Assembly: GCA_025964465.1 (NCBI GenBank)
Contig: JAOPYS010000138.1
Location: forward strand, 1-18,765
Source: Thermoleophilia bacterium
Lineage (GTDB): Bacteria; Actinomycetota; Thermoleophilia; Gaiellales; SKUG01
DNA length: 18,765 bases
Direction: 5' to 3'
The position numbers and the translations under genes are program-made. The notes under the pieces were generated by a model. The model saw nothing but the letters and a program-made list of their open reading frames with translations. It was not told the origin of the DNA and made no database searches. Shown here in pieces: positions 1 to 7,400 of the stretch. Position 1 is the first letter of the stretch. The number at the start of each line of letters is the position of its first letter.

Positions 1-874
1 CGCCGTCGGGCACGTGGGCCGGGTCGGTGGGCGCGAGGAGCAGCTCCTCCGACTGGCGCCCGAACGTGAGCACCTCGGGCCAGGGCGCACCTGCCGCTCG
101 GGCGGGCAGCGGCTCGCGCTCGGCCGCCACGAGCGGCGCGTAGGCGGCGGGCGAGCGACGCACGGTCTGGGCGGCGTTGTTGATGAGGATGTCGAGGTGC
201 CCGCGCTCGGCCACCGAATCTGCGAGCGCCACCACCTGCGCCGGATCGCGGAGGTCGATGCCGACGATGCGCAGGCGGCCCAGCCACTCCGCGCTGTCGG
301 GCAGCTCCGAGAACCGGCGCACGGCGTCGTTGGGGAAGCGCGTGGTGATGGTCAGGTCGGCGCCGTCGCGCAGCAGGCGCAGGGCGATGTACATGCCGAT
401 CTTCGCGCGCCCGCCCGTGAGCAGTGCACGACGGCCGGTGAGGTCGGTGCGCGCGTCGCGCTTGGCGTGGTTGAACGCCGCGCACTCGGGACACAGCTGG
501 TGGTAGAACGCGTCGACCACGGTGTAGCGCGCCTTGCACACGTAGCAGCCACGCGGCTGCACGAGCACGCCGGCGGTGGCGCCCGGCGCGCTCGAGACGA
601 GCGGCAGGCCCTGCGTCTCGTCGTCGATGCGGCCCTCGGCGCCGGTCGCGGTCAGCGCGGTCACGGCGCGGTCGTGGGCGAGTTCGCGCTGGCGCTTCTC
701 GAGGCGGCGGCGCACCTTCACCGACTTGTAGAGGCCGGCCACGGCGTGGCGCACCTCGACGGCGTCGGGGTGGTCGATCGGCAGGGCCTCGACCTCGGCC
801 AGCAGCTCGCGCAGCAGCGCCATCCGGGCGGGCTCGATGGCAGGTGTGTCGGCGGGTGTCTCGGCGGTCGTCAC
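1..874 (-). CDS. SDR-family oxidoreductase with N-terminal zinc knuckle (3' end outside window)
   Basis: Translated from a GTG at 874, the product shows a basic helical N-terminus, four cysteines at about C110, C113, C128 and C131 (GCYVCKAR...LCPEC, a CxxC/CxxC zinc-ribbon pattern), then a Rossmann nucleotide-binding signature at about 150-160 (LLTGGRAKIG, the TGxxxGxG position) and the SDR element DILINNAAQT near residue 240. The frame is open to the left edge, so the catalytic Tyr-x-x-x-Lys lies outside the window. SDR proteins reduce or oxidise hydroxyl/carbonyl groups with NAD(P)H; the substrate cannot be told. The GTG lies 13 bases past the stop of the preceding membrane-protein gene, so the two are probably co-transcribed; an internal ATG at 823 is an alternative start. 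The family call is firm; the zinc binding is inferred from cysteine spacing. Confidence 0.85.
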   Translation of the reverse strand, partial: MTTAETPADTPAIEPARMALLRELLAEVEALPIDHPDAVEVRHAVAGLYKSVKVRRRLEKRQRELAHDRAVTALTATGAEGRIDDETQGLPLVSSAPGATAGVLVQPRGCYVCKARYTVVDAFYHQLCPECAAFNHAKRDARTDLTGRRALLTGGRAKIGMYIALRLLRDGADLTITTRFPNDAVRRFSELPDSAEWLGRLRIVGIDLRDPAQVVALADSVAERGHLDILINNAAQTVRRSPAAYAPLVAAEREPLPARAAGAPWPEVLTFGRQSEELLLAPTDPAHVPDG

Positions 875-887
875 GTCGCTGCGGACT

Positions 888-1415
888 CTACGGCGTCGAG
901 GGACCGGGAGCGTCGACCGGCGCGTCCTCGACCTCGCGGGCGAGCTCGTCGAGCTCGTCGCCGATGCGTGCCGGGATGTCCGCAACGCGCCGGCTCTCGG
1001 CGGCGAGGCGCCGCAGGCTCGCGGGAAGCTCCGTGATCGAGACGGTGCGGGCGGGGTCGGCGTGCTCGTCCAGCCAGTCCAGCGGCGCGCCCCACGAGAT
1101 GCGCCACCACGCGAGCAGCCCGGCCGGGATCAACACGAGCAGGGAGAAGGCGGCGGCCCAGTGCTCGACCCGCCACAGCACGACGGCGAGCAGCACGGCC
1201 ACGAGCACCAGCACGACGGCCCCGACGAGCAACGCCCGCATGGCAAGGCGGTAGGCGCCGAGCGCGGTGCGTCCCACGAGCCGCTGGTCCAGGGTCGTGT
1301 GCACGGCCGTCGCCAGCTCGGCCTGGTACTGGTCCCCGTGCGCCTCGATCTTGCCGCGGTACCGCCACAGGGCGCGCAGGAGCCGGAAGGTGGAACGTGC
1401 GTGTCGGCGTGCCAT
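888..1415 (-). CDS. Two-helix integral membrane protein of unknown function
   Basis: A 175-residue product beginning at an ATG. The N-terminus is basic and amphipathic (MARRHARSTFRLLRALWRYR), with no cleavable signal. Two hydrophobic segments at about 61-81 and 87-104 form a helical hairpin, and the C-terminal 70 residues are charged and probably cytoplasmic (many Arg/Glu/Asp, ending in a Pro-rich tail). No recognised family motif was found. It starts 23 bases after the PLD gene ends and stops 13 bases before the SDR start, so it sits inside a leftward operon. The gene is supported by codon-position bias, good packing and a coherent membrane profile; overlapping open frames on both strands lack such features. 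Confidence 0.75.
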   Translation of the reverse strand: MARRHARSTFRLLRALWRYRGKIEAHGDQYQAELATAVHTTLDQRLVGRTALGAYRLAMRALLVGAVVLVLVAVLLAVVLWRVEHWAAAFSLLVLIPAGLLAWWRISWGAPLDWLDEHADPARTVSITELPASLRRLAAESRRVADIPARIGDELDELAREVEDAPVDAPGPSTP

Positions 1416-1438
1416 GAGCGCAGCCTACGCGCGGGGGG

Positions 1439-2656
1439 TCAGTAGGAGATGTGCAGGCGCTGGGCGATCAGGTCGCCGAGCCAGGCGCCGAAGCCCTTGC
1501 GCGTGGCGGGGTCGAGCGCGCGACCGCGGTCGAGGTCGCCCTTGAGCACGGCCTCCAGGGTGCGGACGAAAGCGGGGTCGGAGCTGCGCACGCCGATCTC
1601 GTGGTCGTGGCCGCGCGACCGGTCGGTGATGTTGAAGCTCGACAGCACGGCCGTGTCGTCGGCGATGAGCGCCTTGCGGTGCAGCACCTAGGGGATGATC
1701 GTGGCGTGCGCGCCGAGCGCGATGAGCGATGCGAGGTGCGACTGGCTGATCCAGTTGATGAGCGGCAGCCCGGCCGGCGGCGCGCCCGCGGCGATGAACT
1801 GCACGTCGACGCCGCGACGCACGGCCGCCTTGAGCTCGTCGATCAGGCCCTGCGACGTGTACGCGGGGGAGGAGATCCAGATGCGCTGCTTGGCGTTGCG
1901 GATGGCGTCGACGTAGGTCCGGGTCAGCTCCGTCCGCTGCTGCTCGGGTGCGTTGACGACGATGCGCATCGCCTTCGGGTCGGTCGGCACGAGTGGTGCG
2001 GTGCCGAGCGCGCCGTACACGGCGTCGTGGTGCGCTGCGGAGACCGTCCCGCCGACGCGGCGCCACCGGTCGAGCTCCTCGACGCCGAGCCGTGCGGCGT
2101 CGACGCCGGCCAGCTGCAGCATGGAGTCGTGGTAGGCGTCGGTCATGCGCGCGAGGTTCATCCCGCCGACGAACCCGGCCGTGCCGTCGATGGCGACGAC
2201 CTTGCGGTGGTCGACGTAGGCGCGGCCCTCGGCGTCCGGGCCGCTCCACGGCAGGTCGACGACGGTCGTCACGTGGACGTGGCCGCCGGCGGCGACCAGG
2301 TCGCGACGGAAGGCGTCGAAGGACCCGAACGGCGGGGTGACCCGCGACATGAGGTCCGCGATGACGTTGACCTCGACGCCGCGCCTGGCCGCGCGGATGA
2401 GCGCCGCCGTGACGCTGGCGCCCTTGCCGGCGCCGGTGATCTGGAAGTACTCGGCGTCGACCACCGTGCGGGCGCCGTCGATGGCCGCGACGATGGCGGG
2501 CACCGCGTTGGTCTCGTCCCAGAGCGACCAGTTCACGCCACCGGCGATCGGGTCGCCCGGGGCACCCGGCACCGTCGGCGTGTGGACGGGCGGCGCGTCG
2601 GGGGTGACCGTCGACGCGGCTGACGGGAGCGTGGTGATCGAGCGAGCGGCATGCAT
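1439..2656 (-). pseudogene. Phospholipase D / cardiolipin synthase-like protein interrupted by an in-frame TAG
   Basis: The reading frame from ATG 2656 to TGA 1441-1439 would encode about 405 residues with two PLD catalytic motifs. HKD motif 1 is H150-x-K152-x4-D157 (YVDHRKVVAID followed by GFVGGMNL). HKD motif 2 is H326-x-K328-x4-D333 (LHRKALIAD followed by LSSFNITDRS). Codon 323 (bases 1690-1688) is TAG and lies three codons before H326, in the same frame on both sides, so an ordinary product would be truncated and lose its second half-site. PLD enzymes need both HKD motifs. The homology after the stop is intact, pointing to a recent nonsense change, a sequencing error or readthrough. The start at 2656 is preceded by GAGG at 9 bases; ATG 2665 is in frame but has its purine run directly adjacent. 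No signal peptide is visible. It follows the phosphodiesterase gene by 65 bases. Confidence 0.85.
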
Positions 2657-2721
2657 CGGGGCCATCCTCGCAGGCGCGGGCGCGCCCGTGTCGCAGGCAG
2701 CCGCGCCCGTGCGTCGCGAGA

Positions 2722-3540
2722 TCAGCGGCGGGCGCCGATCTCGGGACGCCGCAGGTCGATCATCCCGTTCACCCCGAGCCGGCGCAGGCGCGCCGTCGCA
2801 GCGCCCAGGTCGCCCGGGTCGGAGCGCAGCGGGTCGTTCCAGACGGCGACCCGACCCACGCGGCGCAGCGCGCGCACGGCGTCGCGCGTCACGTGCTGGG
2901 CCTCGAGCGGGAACATGATCCGGCCGCCCACCCGGCGGGCGATGGCCACGATCCGGGCGATCGACGCGGGCGTGTAGGGCGCGTCGCCGGGATCGAGGTT
3001 GATGATGGCGCCGGGGAATGCCTCGCGCACGCGCAGGGCGTCGTGCACGGAGGTGTGTCGCCGCCCGTGCCCGCGGTCGGCGGGGGCGAGGTTGAAGATG
3101 ATGCGGCGGTCGGGGATGTCGACCTCGCGCAGCAGCTGGACGACGCGCCGCAGCGACCGACCGTCCTTGACGTCGAGCTTCACTCCGCGGTGCCCTGCAG
3201 CGCAGGCGCGCAGCCACTCGCGCAGCGGCAGGGCGCCCGCGTCGTGGGTGCCGTGCGCGGCCACCGGCGTGTCGCCGTGGCGCTGCACGTCGCACTCGAG
3301 CCAGTCGAACGGGCCGGCGAGCGCCGCGCGCAGCTGCCCGAAGGTGTTGGTGCGGTGGGCGTTGCGGGCCGTGGCGATGTCGCGGTCGAGCTCCCACCGA
3401 CCCGCCGCGTTGGCGCGGGCGACGGCGATCAGCTCGTCGAGCCCGGGGGGCGTGATCGCCCCGGGGCCGCCGGGGTCGCCGAGCAGGCGCGCGGGCAGTG
3501 CGGCGAGGGGGCGTACGGCGGAGACGGGCGGCAGCGTCAC
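2722..3540 (-). CDS. GDPD/menorin (FAM151, DUF2181)-like phosphodiesterase
   Basis: The 272-residue product from GTG 3540 reads as a PLC-like TIM-barrel phosphodiesterase. Visible elements are LECDVQRHGDTPVAAHG (E82, D84, H96), LREWL, and RGVKLDVKD (K121, D123), followed by alternating beta/alpha segments such as RIIFNLAPAD, AIINLDPG, RIMFPLEA and RVAVWND. Acidic residues and His on strand ends fit a metal-dependent phosphodiester-cleaving site as in glycerophosphodiester phosphodiesterases. The pattern of an acidic pair, HG, LxxWL and KLDxK is closest to the menorin/FAM151 group, by memory. No signal peptide is clear. The GTG is chosen because AGGA lies 7 bases upstream. It heads a leftward operon with the PLD-like gene, suggesting phospholipid or phosphodiester metabolism, which is inference. 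Exact subfamily is uncertain. Confidence 0.75.
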   Translation of the reverse strand: MTLPPVSAVRPLAALPARLLGDPGGPGAITPPGLDELIAVARANAAGRWELDRDIATARNAHRTNTFGQLRAALAGPFDWLECDVQRHGDTPVAAHGTHDAGALPLREWLRACAAGHRGVKLDVKDGRSLRRVVQLLREVDIPDRRIIFNLAPADRGHGRRHTSVHDALRVREAFPGAIINLDPGDAPYTPASIARIVAIARRVGGRIMFPLEAQHVTRDAVRALRRVGRVAVWNDPLRSDPGDLGAATARLRRLGVNGMIDLRRPEIGARR

Positions 3541-3582
3541 CGGGGCATCCTGCCGGACGGGGCAGTCACCGTGCGGCGGGTG

Positions 3583-3589
3583 TAGCCTA
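3583..3589. promoter_or_regulatory. Overlapping divergent -10 elements between phosphodiesterase and methyltransferase genes
   Basis: The top strand reads TAGCCT at 3583-3588, ending six bases before the methyltransferase ATG at 3595, which would make that transcript leaderless. The bottom strand reads TAGGCT at 3589-3584, about 43 bases before the GTG at 3540 that has its own AGGA ribosome site. No convincing -35 element was found on either side. Promoter activity is inferred from position and hexamer only. Confidence 0.4.
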
Positions 3590-3594
3590 GGCCG

Positions 3595-4380
3595 ATGGAT
3601 TCCTCCGGCTCCACCATGCTCGCCGACGTCGACCAGAACGAGCGCTACTGGGACGAGTACGCGCAGGGCTACCACATGGGCCACGCCGTCAACCTGCCCA
3701 CGGATCGGGCGACGTGGTCGGTGTTCGGCCTGCTCGAGTCCGAACTGGGTGCGCTCGGGCCCGTCGAGGGGCGCGACGTCCTCGAGCTGGGGTGCGGCGG
3801 CGCGCAGTTCGCGATCTCCCTCGCGCGCGCGGGCGCGCGCTGCACGGGCGTGGACCTGTCCCGTGAGCAGCTCGCGCTCGCGGCCCGCCTGCTGGCGGAG
3901 GCCGAGGCGGAGGAGGGCGCGGGGCTCGACGTGCAGCTGGTCCAGGCCGACGTCGCCCGCACGGGGCTGGCGGACGCGTCGTTCGACGTGGCCTTCAGCG
4001 ACTACGGCGCCTCGATGTTCGCCGACCCGCTGCTGTGGGTGCCGGAGGCGGCGCGCGTGCTGAGGCCGGGCGGGCGCCTCGCGTTCAGCACGATCTCGCC
4101 GCTGCTGGAGACGTGCTGGCCGAGCGACCAGTCGCCGGTGGACGGACGGCTCGTGCGCGACTACTTCGGGATGCACCGCATCGAGGGCCGGGCCGTGTAC
4201 TTCAACCTGCCGTACGGGGACTGGGTGCGCCTGTTCCGCCGCAGCGGATTCGACATCGTCGACATGCTCGAGACCCGGCCGCCGGAGGGCGTGGAGACGA
4301 CCGCCTACCGCAGCGCCAACCAGGTGGCGTGGGCGCGACGCTGGCCCGCCGAGACGATCTGGGTCCTCGACCGCCGCTGA
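3595..4380 (+). CDS. Class I SAM-dependent methyltransferase (UbiE/Methyltransf_11 type)
   Basis: The 261-residue product carries the class I methyltransferase landmarks in order: motif I DVLELGCGGAQFA at 61-73 for S-adenosylmethionine binding, an acidic residue ending strand 2 (GVDLSREQL, D87), VQADV at 116-120, FDVAFSDYGASMF at about 130-142 (motif II region), and RVLRPGGRLAFST at about 154-166. The C-terminal third (FNLPYGDWVRLFRRSGFDIVD) is typical of small-molecule methyltransferases. It likely transfers a methyl group in the cytoplasm; the acceptor is unknown. ATG 3595 is chosen because a -10-like TAGCCT lies six bases upstream and no Shine-Dalgarno is present; the in-frame ATG at 3616 also lacks one. 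It is transcribed away from the phosphodiesterase operon. Confidence 0.9.
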   Translation: MDSSGSTMLADVDQNERYWDEYAQGYHMGHAVNLPTDRATWSVFGLLESELGALGPVEGRDVLELGCGGAQFAISLARAGARCTGVDLSREQLALAARLLAEAEAEEGAGLDVQLVQADVARTGLADASFDVAFSDYGASMFADPLLWVPEAARVLRPGGRLAFSTISPLLETCWPSDQSPVDGRLVRDYFGMHRIEGRAVYFNLPYGDWVRLFRRSGFDIVDMLETRPPEGVETTAYRSANQVAWARRWPAETIWVLDRR

Positions 4381-4401
4381 CCGCCGCCTCTCCTCGGAGC
4401 G

Positions 4402-4413
4402 GGTGGCACCACC
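4402..4413 (+). promoter_or_regulatory. Small palindrome in the gltB leader
   Basis: GGTGG-CA-CCACC is a perfect 5-bp inverted repeat in the 113-base gap between the methyltransferase stop and the gltB start. It is flanked by CTCC/GGAG and CGGAGG stretches that could fold further. Downstream, TTGGCG (4431-4436) and GACAGT (4452-4457) are a poor promoter candidate with 15-bp spacing. A role as operator or leader structure is speculative; short GC-rich palindromes arise by chance in DNA of this composition. Confidence 0.2.
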
Positions 4414-4493
4414 TTTCGGAGGCCGGGCGTTTGGCGGGCGGCGGTCCGGGTGACAGTCTCCCCTTACTCCCCTGCTCGACCGAAGGTTCGCCC

Positions 4494-7400
4494 GTGCGCC
4501 GCCCCATCCCGCACATCGACACGCTCGCCGGGACCATGCACGTCCCCCGGATGGAGCGCGACAGCTGCGGCGCCGGGTTCGTGTGCGAGGTGGACGGCGT
4601 GGCCAGCCGCCGGGTGGTCGACCTGGCGCTCGGCGCGCTCGAGAACCTCGCCCATCGCGGGGCGGTCGACACCGACGGGCCCGACGCGACGGGCGACGGC
4701 ACGGGCGTGCTGCTGCAGCTGCCGCTCGAGTTCCTCGGCGCGGCCGCGGGGCTCGAGCGCGTTGCCGACGCCCGCCCCGGCGAGGTCGGGGTCGGCATGC
4801 TGTTCCTGCCGCCCGACGGTGACCGCCCCCAGGTCGAGTCCCGGGTCGCCGAGTTGTCCACGAGCCTCGGGTGCGAGGTGCTCGGTTGGCGCGAGGTGCC
4901 GACGCGGCCGGAGGAGATCGGCCGCATCGCCCGCGCGTCGTGCCCGCGCATCGCGCAGGTCTTCATCGCGCAGCGCGAGCCCGCGCCCGGCGCCGACGGC
5001 GACGCCTTCGAGCGGACGCTGCTGCACCTGCGCCGGGAGCTGGAGCGCGACGCACTCGCCGGTGGCGCCCTCGCCGGGCTCTACGTGCCGTCGCTGTCGA
5101 GCCGCACCATCGTCTACAAGGGCATGCTCGTCGCCGGGCAGCTCGCACGCTTCTACCCCGACCTCGCCGACCCCGCGCTGCGCTCGGCGATCGCCGTCTT
5201 CCACCAGCGCTTCTCCACCAACACCTTCCCGAGCTGGGAGCGCGCGCAGCCCATGCGCATGCTCGCCCACAACGGCGAGATCAACACGCTGCAGGGCAAC
5301 GTCGCGTGGATGCGCGCGCGCGAGGCGCGACTGGGCGAGGGCGCCTTCGGCGACGACGCCGAGTGGCTGGCCCCGACCGTCGACGACACGAGCAGCGACT
5401 CGGGCGTGCTCGACGGCGTGCTCGAGCTGCTGGCGCTCGGCGGTCGCGAGCTGCCCCACGCCGTGTCGATGCTGCTGCCGCCGGCCTGGGAGGGCGCGAG
5501 TGACATGCCGGCCGACAGGCGCGCCTTCCATGCCTTCCACGCCGGGCTGATGGAGCCGTGGGACGGCCCGGCCGCGATCAGCTTCACCGACGGGCGCACC
5601 GTCGGCGCGGCGCTCGACCGCACCGGCCTGCGCCCCGCGCGCTGGTTGCGCACGAGCGACGGGCTCGTCTGCTGCTCGTCGGAGGCGGGCTCCGTGCCGG
5701 TCGACGCCCGCACGGTGGTGCACCGTGGCAAGCTCGGCCCAGGCCAGCTGCTGGTGGTCGACACGCGACGCGGCGTGGTCGTGCGCGACGAGCGGCTCGG
5801 CGAGCAGCTCGGTGCGATGCGCGACTGGGGCGCGCACGTGTCGGCGACGCGCACCGTGCTCGAGCGCGCCGAGCCGCAGCCCGCGGCCCCGGACCCGGAC
5901 GACCTGCTCGAGCGCCAGCACGCCGCCGGCTACACGCGCGAGGAACTCACCGTTGTGCTGCGCCCCATGCTGGCGGGCGGCGAGGAGCCGCTCGGATCGA
6001 TGGGCGACGATACCCCGCACGCCGCGCTGACCTCCTGGTCGCGCCCGGTCACCGGCTACCTGCGCCAGCGGTTTGCCGAGGTCTCCAACCCGCCGATCGA
6101 CCCCATCCGCGAGCGCGCGACGATGTCACTGACCACGCTGGTCGGACCGCGCCAGGCGCTGCTGGACCTCGCGCCGGCGCCCTACCGCCACATGCAGCTG
6201 GACGGGCCTGTCCTCACTGCGGAAGACCTCGTCGCCCTGCGCGCTGCGTGCGCCGCGGCTGACACCGCCACGGTCACGCTCAACGCGACGTTCGATGCGA
6301 CGGGCGGGTCGGGTCAGCTCGAGGGCGCGATCGAGCGCCTGTGCCTGGAGGCCGCCGCCGCGGCGCGCGCTGGCACCGTGCTGCTGGAGCTCGACGACCA
6401 TCGCAGCGCCCCCGGGCGCGCGGCCATCCCGTCCCTGCTCGCGGTCGGCGCCGTGCACCACCACCTCGTGGCGCAGGGCCTGCGCACGCAGGTGACGCTC
6501 GCTGCCATCGCCGACGACGTGCGCGACACGCACGACCTCGCCTGCCTGGTCGGCTACGGCGCCGAGCTCGTGCACCCGCGGCTTGCGCTCGACACCGTCG
6601 CGGCCATCGCGCTCGAGCCGCGCGCGAAGCTCGACATCGAGCCGGGCGAGGCGCAGCGCCGCTACGTGCACGCCCTCGAGCACGGCCTGCTCAAGGTGAT
6701 GAGCAAGATGGGCATCGCCACCGTCGACTCCTACACCGCCGGCCAGGTGTTCGAGGTGGTCGGCCTCGCGGACGAGATCGTGGAACGGTGCCTCGCGGGC
6801 ACGCCGTCGCGGCTCGGCGGGATCGGGTTCCGCGAGCTGGCCGGGCCGCTCGTGGCGCGCGCGCTCGCCCCCGACGACGGGCTCGAGAGCCCCGGCTTCT
6901 ACAAGTTCAAGCGCGACGGCGAGCACCACGCGTTCAACCCGGCGAGCGTGAAGCGGCTGCACACCGCGGTCACCCACCCCGACGTGCTCGAGTCCGGGTT
7001 CGAGGAGGGGCGCGAACTGTACCGGGCCTACTCAGACGCGGTGCACGAGGCGCCGCCCGTCGAGCCGCGCGACCTGCTCGAGGTGCGCGGCATCGGCCGC
7101 CGAGCCCTCGACGTGTCAGCCGTGGAGCCCGCGCGCCTGATCCTGCGGCGCATCTCCACCGGGGCGATCTCACACGGCTCGATCGGCTCGGAGGCCCACG
7201 AGACGCTGGCCGCCGCGATGAACCGGCTCGGTGGCGCCTCCAACAGCGGCGAGGGTGGGGAGGCCCCGGCGCGGTTCGGCACGCACCTCAACTCCTCCAT
7301 CAAGCAGGTGGCGTCGGCCCGGTTCGGGGTGACGCCCGCCTACCTGCAGTCGGCGCGCGAGCTGCAGATCAAGGTCGCGCAGGGCAGCAAGCCGGGGGAG

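Noticed and set aside
1439..1687. A separate 82-residue gene starting at the GTG directly after the TAG
   Set aside because: The sequence is the continuation of the PLD domain (second HKD motif) in the same frame and has no ribosome site of its own; it is better described as part of the interrupted gene, though reinitiation cannot be excluded.
4401..4413. GGGTGGCACCACC resembling the T-box antiterminator core (GGGTGGNACCNCG)
   Set aside because: No stem I, specifier loop or terminator could be found in the short leader, and glutamate synthase is not a usual T-box target; the match is explained by a short palindrome.
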